Source: Euborellia annulipes (lineage: Eukaryota > Arthropoda > Insecta > Dermaptera > Anisolabididae). From it: a stretch of DNA of 64,000 bases. The notes beneath the pieces were generated by a model. It was given only the letters and a program-made list of their open reading frames with translations. It was not told where the DNA came from and did no database searches. Within the stretch, counting starts at the first letter, position 1, and each line of letters opens with the position of its first letter. Of this stretch, positions 44,719-55,547 are shown one piece after another. The position numbers and the translations under genes were made by a program. The stretch is taken from NCBI GenBank assembly GCA_023213315.1, contig JAKCPI010016853.1:1-64000 (forward strand), in the 5' to 3' direction.

Positions 44719-44955
44719 CCCAGACAGTATTACAGTAATGTTGCAACAATATTGCCAATATTGATGCAATATTGCAGCTCAACAGCAACATTGCAGCAAT
44801 ATTACTGCAATGTTGGAAAAAGGCAGACATAGGAATATTCCATCAATATTGCTGCAATATCCCAAGCTTGGAATATTGCCGCTGCAATATTGCAGCAATG
44901 TTGCCAATATTCTGCAAGATTTGCAATATTGCTGCAATATTCCAAGCTGTCTGGG
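44719..44955. mobile_element. MITE rich in GCAATATTGC words
   Basis: Terminal inverted repeats CCCAGACAG / CTGTCTGGG enclose a body made almost wholly of CAATATTGC and GCAATGTTGC variants on both strands. The target duplication is unclear. A similar motif-rich element lies at 60781. Confidence 0.65.
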
Positions 44956-44959
44956 AAGT

Positions 44960-46295
44960 ATGGTCCATTCTAGTGGTCATAGTTTGTTTATGAATTCTAA
45001 TAGCTGATATTCTTTCAACTTCACTTTTAATACTATCGCAGTATATCGAATGAAATTCCTTTGCCTAAAAGATTTCTGCTAGAATATACAATAACAAAAT
45101 CCCGACCACGAATTGAAAGTCTGTTTATACAAACATTTGACAACTCAAGTTGAAAAATTCCAGGGGGAGAAAACGGCACCCACACTAATAATGCAATAAA
45201 AGTTAATCCCTAGAACAACCACAACGTATCAGTCCCTGACACCAATGAAGTGAACTTTCTTTTTATAAAGCATGATATTAAAAAAAAAAAAAAACATTCA
45301 CAAAGACTTTGACTTCTTTAAAAAAAAAATCAAATCACTTCCTCATCTTTTGAATAACATATGAGGTGAAATTATCATTTGAGCCTTATCTAGATTCAGA
45401 AAAGAATCGGGAAGAAGAAGCAACAGCAGCAGAGAGGTATCTCATTTAAATTCCATTTCTATTTTAAATTTATTAATTTCGTTTAACTCAATAAGAAAAA
45501 TTAATTATGCAAAATAAAATTTAAATTTCTGATCTGAACTTTGAGATAAGAATATATAATTGCCAAAATTGTCGGAAAAATGTTTTCTTTTTTTTTATTA
45601 ATTAAAATATTAAAAAAAAAAAACTATTTTAGAAAAATCCTTCATGGAAAAACCCGAGTGTTTAATATTAAAATTTATGTTACACGACATTAGCATATTA
45701 TCTTAAAAAATTTGAATATTAAATTATTTTTAAAAAAAAGCAAAAATATAAAATTAATCTTAACTCGCTCATGTCCTTTCTTTAATTGAAAATCGATGGG
45801 ACGACTATAAAAACGTTGACAATTTATATATTTCATTTATAATCTAGGATCGTTTGTTAAGCGAGATAAAAAAAAATTTTCCTCACCCTTAAAATACTTT
45901 TCCTTCATAATATATAAAATTTATGTTTGATTATATATTAGAGATTAAAAAAATGGCGCATTCTAAAAAACAAATTTAGTTGAATTATTAATAAATAGGA
46001 ATAAAAGTTTTTGAAGTTTATAAATTAAAATTTATGGGTTAATTAATCATTTTGGGCTGCGGTCGGGACCGAGGTCCTTTGTTCATAATTACATTAAGAT
46101 GGCGGCATGAAATTATACCCCAAGTCAGACCTCAATCAAAGAAGAGATTTGATTGTGAGTGTCAGAAAAATAAATGGTATGAAGAGCTATCCACTACTTC
46201 TATATATTCAGAAATATCTATATATCACATATATATAGAAATAAAAATTGAAATAACTCAGCAAATCAACACAATAATATTTAGTTAAATGAAAG
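44960..46295. other. Spacer with a YY1-type site
   Basis: AT-rich. 46050-46150 holds AAGATGGCGGC (46096-46106), the full YY1/Pho consensus, near CGGTCGGGACCGAGG. A promoter is possible but unsupported by any gene. Poly(CAG)-like CAACAGCAGCAG at 45420. Confidence 0.35.
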
Positions 46296-46299
46296 GCTT

Positions 46300-46566
46300 G
46301 CCCTCGGGGCATGGCGTAGAGGTTAGCGTGCTAACCTCGTATACCAAACGTCGCGGGTTCGGACCCCAGGCAGTCCGATGATTTTATTTAAGCCAATTGG
46401 ATACCAAATGGCTTAAATAAGAATGCCTGGACCCCATATATGTATATTTATCAATAACGGATATCGTAAAAGTCTTATATGGCCTGAGTTGCCGAAAAGA
46501 CTGTGTGAATGTGTGTGTGAGTGTGAGTGAGAAATAAGTGTGAGTGTTTTTTTATTAAAAAAAAAA
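46300..46566 (+). mobile_element. tRNA-derived SINE, intact copy
   Basis: Head, A and B boxes, body and poly(A) as at 9728. Flanked by AAAGGCTT (46292-46299, and right after the tail at about 46567-46574). Confidence 0.85.
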
Positions 46567-46595
46567 AAAGGCTTAGTGGAAGATAGTCATAAGCA

Positions 46596-46900
46596 TGGGC
46601 GTAATTAGGGGGTGCCCCCCCCCTCCCCCCGAAAGCTCCCAGCCCCAAGAAAAATTGAGAAAATATGGGGTTTTCCAGGCCTCTCGAAGGATAGCTGGTC
46701 CTAGAGCTCTGCGCGGGTACGGGTAAGCCCGTAGGCCCGTAGCCCGCGGACCGGGCCGGGCGGATTTTGGACGCCATTAAAAAAATTACGGGCGGGTAGG
46801 GGCGGGTAGTAAGTCTAAAGAAACGGATCGGGCGCACGGGCATGCAAATGAAATCGGGCGGGGACGGACCTATAAAAAAATATATAAAATAAAAATAAAA
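46596..46900. mobile_element. Composite of hAT-like G/C-rich fragments
   Basis: GGGCGTAATTAGGGGGTGCC looks like a hAT left end. From 46695 a different GC-rich repeat follows with CGGGTACGGGTAAGCCCG and GGGCGGGTAGGGGCGGGTAG. Boundaries are not clear. Confidence 0.4.
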
Positions 46901-46904
46901 AAAT

Positions 46905-46995
46905 TTAATCAGTCACGACCTTCATCACCGCAAATAATTGTCAATATTTGCTCTGATGAAGGTCGTGATTGACGACTGCAAAGTTCCTCCTCATC
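46905..46995. repeat. Small foldback with decayed hammerhead-like core
   Basis: CAGTCACGACCTTCATCA and CTGATGAAGGTCGTGATTG are inverted around a short centre. GAAA is replaced by GCAAA, so no working core remains. Confidence 0.4.
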
Positions 46996-47165
46996 CTGAT
47001 TTATTTTTATTTATGTTTTATTTATGTACCATCGTTCGATTTGGATGTTCACAGGCTTTAAGCGCTTACGCTTATCAGCGCAATTTTCAGTCGTTCGATT
47101 TGACCTTATGAGCGCTCACTATTAGCGTTTGATTTGGCACTAATAAGCGATTGCAAGCAAACAAG

Positions 47166-47309
47166 ATGACAGATGAAAAATTAATTCCTGTCATAGGTGC
47201 TTTAATATCAGCATTAGTCGAATTATTTGATATGGATGAAGAAAATGTAAACCCTTATAAAAAGGAATTGAATCGGATTACTTCAGAAACCCCTAACTGC
47301 TATTTTTGA
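47166..47309 (+). CDS. Possible 47-residue relic of a mobile-element protein
   Basis: A short frame starting MTDEKLIPVI, hydrophobic-acidic (GALISALVELFDMDEEN), with a stop at 47309. A diverged repeat of its 3' part occurs at about 48463-48500 (ATTACTTCAGAAATACCC), so it belongs to a dispersed element and not to a host gene. No family recognised. Upstream, repeated GTTCGATTTG words at 47035 and 47093 may be element ends. Confidence 0.2.
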   Translation: MTDEKLIPVIGALISALVELFDMDEENVNPYKKELNRITSETPNCYF

Positions 47310-47429
47310 AATTTTCGGGAAATTAAGAAAAACATGAGGTTTCGAACCCCTTTTAAAGCATTTTTAATACTGTGATAAATACCATTGATTGATAAATAAA
47401 AAAATAACAAAAAATTTTCACTCAGGGTG

Positions 47430-47600
47430 TTTCTGCAGTAAACACATTAAAACTAGGAACCGACCGAATATTCGGTTTCGGTTACGGTTTAGGCCAGTTT
47501 CGGCCAAAAATCCTGGTTTCAGCCGTGGTTTCGGTTTCGGCCAAAAACTAGCCGAACCTTTCGGTCGGCCGAAACATGAGTTTGAAAAAGATGGGATGAG
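47430..47600 (-). repeat. ACCGAAACCGAA-type repeat
   Basis: Tandem-like GGTTTCGG words around CCGAATATTCGG. Related pieces at 48865-48920 and 13585-13660. Followed by a 32 bp A-run. Probably a hAT-like family with degenerate subterminal repeats. Confidence 0.45.
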
Positions 47601-47609
47601 ACTCGCACA

Positions 47610-47644
<35 letters not shown>

Positions 47645-47823
47645 TTAAAAGGTTTCTACGTGAAGGAGAAAAAATTTCCGTCAAGCGAAAAAGGGGGCGG
47701 AAAAAATTTAGTATTTCATATATAGGGTAAGAGAAAGTAATAAACAAAGTTTCAGATATCTATATAAATTAATTTTAATTCCTTTACCAATCGGATTATA
47801 AATTCAACGCTACTCGAATAACT

Positions 47824-48029
47824 GCCCTCGGGCCATTGTGTAGTTAGCGTGCTGGCTTTCCATATCAAGGGTCGCGGGTTCGGATCCCAGGCAGTTTGAT
47901 GATTTTATTCAATCCATTTGGATACTAAATGGCTTTAAGTCTTATACTCATATGGCCTGAATTGCCGAAAAGACTGTGAATTTGTATGTGTATGGGTGTG
48001 GGAAAAAAAGTGGGAGTGTTAAAAAAAAA
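47824..48029 (+). mobile_element. tRNA-derived SINE, diverged
   Basis: GCCCTCGGGCCATTGTGTAG head, GGGTTCGGATCCC B box, shortened body, A-tail. Imperfect 10 bp flanks TCGAATAACT and TCGGATAATT. Confidence 0.75.
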
Positions 48030-48177
48030 TCGGATAATTAAAATATTGCATGTTTGCTCATTTTTCTTAATATTTATGACTTTTTTTTTTCTAAATTTAA
48101 TATCATTTATAATCTCCCATGATCCACATTCATTACAATTATAAAATAAAACATATATCATTAATTAAATTGATTGC

Positions 48178-48419
48178 TCCCCAGTTTGGTATAGTAGGTA
48201 GCGTGCCTACCTCCTAAACCAAACGTTGCGAGTTCGGACCCTAGGCAGTCCGATGATTTTATTTAAGCCATTTGGATACCAGATGGCTTAAATAGGAATA
48301 CCTGAACCCCCAATAGATATTTTCATTACGACGGTTATCGTAAAGGTCTTATATGGCCTAAGTTGCCGAAAAGACTGTGTGAATGTGTGTGTGAGTGCGA
48401 GTGTGAATGAGAAAAAAGT
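48178..48419 (+). mobile_element. tRNA-derived SINE, diverged head
   Basis: Body and TGTGTGAGTG stretch as in the other copies, with a different head (CCCCAGTTTGGTATAGTAGG) and B box GAGTTCGGACC. It represents a subfamily or an old copy. Confidence 0.7.
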
Positions 48420-48965
48420 CTAACAATTGTAAGTAAAAATTATTTAGGATATGTGAGGTTTCACTAAGTTATCGATTACTTCAGAAATACCCTTACTGAC
48501 AAATTTGGCCAAATTTACTTTATTACATAAAAATTATGTATGAAAAAAACTCATCGATTAGTGCAGAAACACCTAATCAGACAACAGTTGAGGGCTTCTG
48601 ACTGAGTATATTACAGGATATGAAGAGTTTTATGACTCACTCTTACAGTGGCCAACAACAAAAAAAAACAATCTTGAAGAACCTACGGGTGACATCGACT
48701 AAATCTCAGTGCCGAGTGTTTTGTTGTTACTTTGAAAATATTTAATATTAAGTTATCTGACGTTTCACTGTCATCAATTTACAATCTTTAACCCATAACA
48801 TTTGTAGTAAATCACAAGAAAACAACGATCTAATAAACTATTTTAAGGTTTTAATGTGTTTTAATTAGAGTCCGACCGAAACAAGATTTTCAGTCGAAAC
48901 CGAAACCGAATATTCGGCCTCAATCTTAGTTTCATCCACCTTCCGCGGTGAGAAAGCTTTAAATA
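48420..48965. other. Spacer, repeat fragments only
   Basis: Holds a relic of the 47166 frame and an ACCGAAACCGAA fragment. No gene. Confidence 0.4.
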
Positions 48966-48967
48966 AG

Positions 48968-49304
48968 CAGGGGCGTATTTATGGGGGGGCCGGGGGGCCC
49001 GGGGCCCCCAAGAGAATTTCCCAAACACATACATATATAGTGATATACAGACATCAGCGCAACAAATTTTTCCGCAGGATGGACAACTTTGGTCGCAATA
49101 GCAAAAATGGTCGCAAAAAATTTCGTGTGAAAAAAATATAGTTTCTTAAAAAAAAATTTTCCGCAAAAAAATTTTTGAGTTCAGACCCCCAAAAAATTCT
49201 ATATACGCTAAGAGATGTATAACATTATTAATATCAAATTACGTTTTTTTTAACTTATCTGAAAGTGACATGCCCCCCTCTGTAAAAAATCCTGAATCGC
49301 CCTG
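48968..49304. mobile_element. hAT-type MITE with G/C-rich ends
   Basis: CAGGGGCGTATTTATGGGG at the left and TCGCCCTG at the right, with C-rich subterminal sequence. Target duplication not found. Confidence 0.5.
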
Positions 49305-49309
49305 TGCAG

Positions 49310-49710
49310 TGAAGAATTTTTTGTGAAAGTGTTTGAAGTACACTTTACTGATGTGGAAGCATCGTAGCTCAGCGCCATCTATGAATCGTGTGGTCTATGT
49401 TTGAAACTTAGGAATTGGCGGAAGAGGTTAAGGGCACAACAGGCAAAAAGAAAAATCTGATGATATGGAAAATAAGAACAAAGAGCCTTTATGGATATAG
49501 TTTGTAATCAGATGTATTGGATGAATTGAAAAATTACACAGGTCAACAATAAAAGATTTTTCTTTGGGTTTCTGTTTTAATGCTGGAATTCTGATTCTAG
49601 ACACCAAAAAACACTTAAATTCCCATTTTTAGCTTTTAAAGTTTGCTTTTGTTTAATTGGTACAGGGGTTTGGAAAAATATAAAAAAAACCTCAAAATTT
49701 GTGTACTTTT
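49310..49710. other. Spacer with a shared word
   Basis: TTTGTAATCAGATGTATTGG at about 49501 recurs in similar form at 56130, suggesting a small repeat. No gene. Confidence 0.35.
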
Positions 49711-49712
49711 TT

Positions 49713-50390
49713 CAGTTTTTCGCTTATATCTCATAAACTAAGCATATTTTGTACACCATAATACATTAGAAAGTTGTAGATTTGCTTAAAATTTAGTTGA
49801 TAAAACGAATTTCCTAGACCCATTATTAACCGAGATACGACCTATCAAAGTTTCTTTTTTTTTCATTTTAGACTTTTTCCAGTTTTTCGCTTATATCTCG
49901 CAAAGTAAACATATTTTGTTAATTATAATACATTACAAACTTGTAGAGCATAAAATTTGCTAATATTTGGTTGATAAAACGAATATTTAGACCCATTATT
50001 AACCGAGATACGGCCTATCAAAGTTTCTATTTGTTTTATATTTCGGAGAAACTTGAGACTTTCTTCAGTTTTTCGCTTATATCTCGAAAACTAAACATAT
50101 TTTGTCCACAATAGTACATTACAAAATTGTAGAGTATTAAATTTGCTAAAATTTGGTTGATAAATCAAATTTGTAAACTCAATATTAACCGAGAAACGGC
50201 CTAACGAATTTTTCTATGTTTTACATTCGAGAAACATGGTCTAACTTTGATCGGCCGTACCTCGGTTAATATTTGGTCTACATATTCTTTTTAACAACCA
50301 GATTGGCCTAGCAAATTTTAATGCTCTACAACTTTGTATGGTACTATGGTGGCACAGAATATGCTTATTTTACGAGATATAAAAATGTTC
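49713..50390. repeat. Tandem repeat, three direct units and one inverted
   Basis: CAGTTTTTCGCTTATATCTC starts units at 49713, 49880 and 50066 (periods 167 and 186). Each unit continues through ATATTTTGT, TTGTAGA and AACCGAGATACGGCC. A fourth, inverted unit ends at about 50390 (ACGAGATATAAAAATG). Confidence 0.75.
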
Positions 50391-50754
50391 GAGTCCTCTT
50401 AGTAAAAATTTCGAAACATCCCGAGTCGAAATCGAACGCCTGGTTTGAATCTACAAAACCTCAGAATCTAATTGTTGTCTAAGTAGACTTAACAGGAATC
50501 AAACTAGGATTTTGAAAGCATGGTTTCTATGGGAATTTGAAAGTCTGGTTTGGTTCTAACAAGTCTACTTATGTCCTTTTTGACATGTTTAGACTCAGAC
50601 CAGGTATTCGAAATACTAGTTTAAGTCTACCAGATCTACTATTACGACCAGCAGTACTGAATGCTGGAATCCTAGTTGAGCCTATAAATTCTCATTTAAA
50701 ATTTGTTTATATACATATATACAGAGTGACAAAAAGTTCTGATAATTTTGTTAG

Positions 50755-50962
50755 ATTAGCAAAGAGGTATGCTTGTTTTTTGGCAATGTGAAAAATAACA
50801 TTTAGAGTGTTTTCTTCAAATATTCCGAAGACATTTAATAGCACTTCACCGCTGATGAAGAAGTCCTATTAAATGCCATCGAAAATATTTGAAGAAAACA
50901 CTCTAAATGTTATTTTTCTCAATGCCAAAAAACAGAAAGCATAACCTTTGCTAATTTCCCAA
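50755..50962. repeat. Foldback element with TGATGAAG core
   Basis: Arms from TAGCAAAGAGGTATGCTTG, inverted around CTTCACCGCTGATGAAG. It has CTGATGA and CGAAAATAT words in hammerhead-like order but weak stems. Confidence 0.5.
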
Positions 50963-50984
50963 CTTGGCACTCCACATTCGAAAT

Positions 50985-51080
50985 TTTCACATCTCTTACA
51001 TCTATATATGTTAAAATATATAGAGAGAAATATTGGATTCATGTCAAAAATTCGATGTCGAGATTTTGATGGATCTTCAT
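50985..51080 (-). repeat. Family A 3' terminus fragment
   Basis: ATCTCTTACATCTATATATG to TCGAGATTTTGATGGATCTT, then it stops. Confidence 0.6.
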
Positions 51081-52330
51081 GTTTTGCTCTTCATTTCACT
51101 ACAATTAAATTCTTAAATAAAAAGGAAAATCAAATTAAACTTTAAATAAAATATTTTTGTTTAAATATCAATTTTCTTTAATTTGAGAATAAGATAACAT
51201 ATATTTAAAAAATTTTAAAAATTCCAAATGCTCTTCGAGTCGATTTCAATATTTCTGGAGATTCATTACTGAAATTGTTTTAAAGAAAAGATGGATTTAA
51301 GAATTTAGTTTCACATCTCTAAAATAAATTCATTAATTTTTATCTTGACTGTATATGTAGGCCTATACCATTAGCTATCACGTGTGGAAAAATATTTTTC
51401 TTTTCAGTAAGAACTTCTTTTAGTTCTCTGGAAATGTGAAAAATATATAAATTAATTTTTATAAATTTATAATCTTTTTTAATTTGTCTTCTTACCTTTC
51501 AAAATGGCCATGAATGGCCAATGTTCCTTGTATTCATTTATTAAAATTAAAGTGGCTTCGTCGGGCCAATGTGTTTTTACAACTTAAATTTATAATGAAT
51601 ATAATTGAAAAAATTAAATAGAATATAAGATAACATATATATAAATAAAATAAAAATAACAGCTAACCTTATCATTTTGTTTTGGCTTGTTTTTATAACG
51701 TTAACCCTTAAATAAATAAAAATAATTAATAATAATAAAAGAAAATTAATGAAAAAAATGAAAATAAAACTTAAAACTTACTTCTTTTTTATCGATAATT
51801 AATCCAAATATTCAAGGAATGAAAGAAAATGAAAGGTGGTCATCCCTATTAAAGCTTTTGGCGCTGAGATCGCACTGTTTTTAATTTTTGCAAGAGAGGA
51901 TTAGAAGATTCAAACCAGTACTTCCCGAATTCAAAATCGAACGCCTGCCTTGAACCTTTTAGTCCTCAATTGAAGACTGCAAGGTTCAAGATCAAGGCTA
52001 TTCAAGTACTGGTTTGAACCTTCTAATTCTCTGGCAGGCTCAGTAGGGTCAAGCCCAGGCTTTCAATTTTGACTCAAATACTGGTTTGAACCTTCTAATT
52101 CTCCTGGTAGGTTTAGTAGGCTTTAACCAAATTTTAATCCTATCAAATAACAAAGGAATTGAGGACTAAAAGGTTCAAACCAGGCGTTCAAGTACTGGTT
52201 TGAATCTTCTAATTCTCCTGGTAGAATCAGTAGGCTTTCACAAAATTGTAAATAAATAACATCCCATCAAATAACAAGGGAATTCAGGACTAAAAGGTTC
52301 AAACCAGGCGTTCGATTTCGACTCGGGATT

Positions 52331-52749
52331 GCTCTAGTTTCTACAAAAGCAAACTTTGATTAAAAAAATTATTTTTACAATTATTTTTAGAGTAGGAGAA
52401 ACAAAAATTTCATATGAAGAAGCCAGACCCAAAAATCGTGTTGACCAGTGTTATTGAACTTTCTTCGATGACCAAACGAAGGTGAGATAAGAACTGGAGC
52501 CAGAAAATGCCTTTTTGAAAAGAAAAATGAAATGTCCAACTAGCATGCAATTATTAATTTTTAACCATTCCTATTAACAATAAAAAGAGATAATCTTCAA
52601 AATATTATATAAAGTACAAGAATAATAATACTAGAAAAAAAAAAATAGATTATAATCTTCACATTTTATATAGATTCCGCTATATGTATATTTTTTTTTT
52701 AATATTTTAATTCAGTTGAATTTACGATCTAGGTGTTAAAGGGTTAAAA
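52331..52749. other. Upstream region of the IR pseudogene
   Basis: AT-rich with no recognised promoter element. Single-copy in the window. Confidence 0.4.
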
Positions 52750-54632
52750 ATGGGCTTAACCTTATACGGTTTGATTATTTGTTTGTTTATTTCAACGTCT
52801 TATGCTGAGATTGAAGATATTGAATTGATGAAGCCTATGGATTTTGAATTTTTGATGTATTGGGTTGACAAACATTTCGATCCCAATCAAGAAACTTATT
52901 TCTTTTTCGAGCGGAGTAATAATCACACAATAGATGAATTAACCAAACTGATGAATTTGAAGGTGAATGGAATCTATATAAGAGAATTTTTTTCATTAGG
53001 TAGTTTTGCGATTGGAATAGCACCAGGAAAGAATATTTTATATTTTGAGCCTAGATATCTCTTTGATTTGGATTTCATTCATTAGATAAAATTATTTTAT
53101 TTTTCCAAAACAAGTATGAAGAATACGATGATGGATGTGAATATACAGATAAGTTTTTTACAAAATGAAAAAATGTGGGTTAAATTCACACTTATTTCTT
53201 TAGAACTCTGTATATTTTCTACATGCCAGATGATTGTGATGAAGAATATAAAGTATTTATTAGAAAACCTTGGGAAAAGAATCATACTGAGCTAATGGGC
53301 CCATATGAATCTCTGTATTTTCATCAACCTGATTTAGAAGGTAGAACATTTTGTTATATAACAATAAAAACCATAACAGAAGAAATACTACATTAGAAGG
53401 AAAAGATTTAGCAATCAAAATTATAATTAAGAAATGGAACGCCATCCCGAAAGTGTTTGATGTTTGGATATCGACATGTATCAGCATCAAGAGAACCAGG
53501 ATTTACGAAAAATTTCCCAAACGCATATCATATGATGTCTTTGTGTGTAGTCGTTCATAAAAGTCCAACACTTGACTCTTGGGATGTCATTATTCCAAGA
53601 TTTCACTGGAAAGTTTGGATGTGGTGTTGGGTAACGGTGATATTCTCTGTGTTTGCCTGGTTCTTGATTGAAACATTTGCAAGATCTCAGCCTAAAACTT
53701 TATCAAGATTAATCACAAATTTTGGGCAGATCTATAGTCTATTTGGACGGAGCCTATTCATTGGTTGGATATAAGGTAAACCACATTTCAGAAAGATTTC
53801 TAACCGTGGCGTTGATGTTTGTTTCCATTATTGTCATCTCTGGACTCCAATCAAGTTTGTTTTCTTTGATTAACTCTCCTGGAAATTATCCAGATATCAA
53901 CACTCTGGAACATTTTAAAGATGCGGAAATTAGATATTTTTTGTAAATTCAATGAATTTTGCGAATATCTTTTCGGACGGAATATGATTTCAACGGATTT
54001 TATTCTGATCCACTTTTAATTGAGCTAGGAAATCTTTGGAATGTGACATATATTGAAATGAATATGACACATTTCATACAACTACCGCCAAGCGATATGT
54101 ACCCAGAATTATTAATGGTTTTTAATAAAACAGATATAGACATATAATATTTCTTACGTTGAATTCCATCCCGATGTTTCTCTGAATGATGTTTATATGA
54201 ATTCTGAATCCTCTCTAATTTTGCCATGTGATGAAGCACGAAATACAATTTCCTCTATTGGAATTTATTCTGAGACATTGCATATTATTGGAAAGAATTT
54301 TGGGCGTTTTTCCATTATTTTATAGAGGATATAATAATTATTTAATATTTCCCAAAAGAACTCAAAATACTGCTTTTACGATTTTATGAAAATGGAATTG
54401 CACAGTGGTTGGATCATATGAGCGAGTGAAAAAAATAATTAAACGTTTAATAAAAATAAGAGAACATTCAGATTCCAAAGTTCGTGTTTTTAATCATGAA
54501 GATCTAGAGGGTGCCTTTCTTATACTATTATTAGGAAATTCATTAGCAACTCTAATATTTATAATTGAACTAATAACATTTAAAATTAAAATTCGAACGA
54601 AGCCACCTATTCAGCAAATCTTTGTGAATTAA
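52750..54632 (+). pseudogene. Divergent ionotropic receptor (IR), degenerate, intronless
   Basis: IRs are chemosensory ligand-gated cation channels of protostomes, related to ionotropic glutamate receptors. The start at 52750 gives a signal peptide (MGLTLYGLIICLFISTSYA) and an extracellular N-terminus. The first frame stops at 53085, and the reading then hops between frames: MPDDCDEEYK at 53223; KKWNAIPKVF near 53430; SPTLDSWDVIIPRFHWKVW and TM1 near 53565-53670; a pore-like SLFGRSLF near 53737; TM2 and QSSLFSLINSP near 53796-53880; the S2 start DINTLEHF near 53895; LRFYENGIAQWLDHM near 54380; TM3 GAFLILLLGNSLATLIF near 54508. At least five frameshifts plus in-frame stops (53944, 53953) show loss of function. 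The domain order and length (about 620 codons) match full-length IRs, and the lack of introns is typical of divergent insect IRs. Confidence 0.85.
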
Positions 54633-54639
54633 CTTTGTG

Positions 54640-55545
54640 TCTTGTTCATTTACTATTACTGTAACTTTGTCTTTTCATAATGGCATTTTAAAGATATTAA
54701 TAAATTATCAAAAAAAAATTAAAATCTCTCAATTTCTTTCTTTGTTATAAACATATTATAATAGATAAAATTTTTATCGTGTTACATATCCCACCTGTTC
54801 TTTCCCAAATTCTTCACAGATTTAGAATGATCCTCAATTTCTGTATACATTTTCTGTTTTTTAATTAATTTCATTTTCTTATTAAGAATTATAAGGAACA
54901 ACTCTATCATAATGAATGCGAATGAATGGAGGTAATTAAAATATTAAATTTGAGAATCAAAAGTCATTAATAAATAAATATTAAGAATAATGAGCAAACA
55001 TGCAATATTTTTTACTTATTCCAGGTTCAGTTGGATTTTTAATCCGTTTGATAAAGGAAATAAAAAGAACTTAGACAGAATCTCTGAATCTTTGTCTTCA
55101 TATGCTAGTAGAGGAAATATTGAATTTATGACGTCGTTGTAAATTGAATCATGTTGATTGGATTGATAAACATATATTAAGAAATCAGTTGTGAATGAGA
55201 TTCTTAGTATCACCAGGAAAAGAAAAGGGGTTGAAAGTTACTGAAATTAGGAATGACGTTGGTTTTTGGAACAGAAATAATAAGAATAGGGAATGAAAAG
55301 CTCTTCAGTCAGGCGTGATTTGAGGCACTTTAGAGAGGCAGAATAGTCGACTTAGTTGGTAGAGATAGAATGAATATGTAGAAGGATGCTGATATATCGA
55401 AAATGAAGAAAATGCTTGGACTATGTAATTAAACTAACTGTAGGATGAAGGAATTGACGGGGATTTTAAGGACGTACAGGCAAAAAGAAAAGAATTGATT
55501 CATTTATGATATGAGAAAAACAAAAATAAACCGGAACAGTGAGGA
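54640..55545. other. Spacer, no gene recognised
   Basis: Mixed AT-rich sequence. 55250-55500 is purine-rich with small frames. Nothing recognised. Confidence 0.4.
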
Positions 55546-55547
55546 AA

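Larger units (their letters stand above)
50419..52328. mobile_element. Element with perfect 31 bp terminal inverted repeats
   Basis: TCCCGAGTCGAAATCGAACG begins the left end (50419-50449), and the right end (52298-52328) is its exact reverse complement over 31 bp. The body has a foldback at 50755-50962, a Family A fragment at 50985-51080 and, near the right end, a tandem of a CTGGTTTGAACCTTCTAATT unit (51997, 52080, 52193). No transposase seen. The class is unknown. Confidence 0.6.

Noticed and set aside
46475..46843. 122-codon minus-strand frame
   Set aside because: It spans the SINE tail and unrelated GC-rich repeat fragments, so it cannot be a gene.
47389..47730. Overlapping 113- and 109-codon frames on both strands
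   Set aside because: They are created by a 32 bp A-run, which reads as poly-Lys or poly-Phe.
49713..50390. CRISPR array
   Set aside because: Eukaryotic context, units too long and uneven, no spacers.
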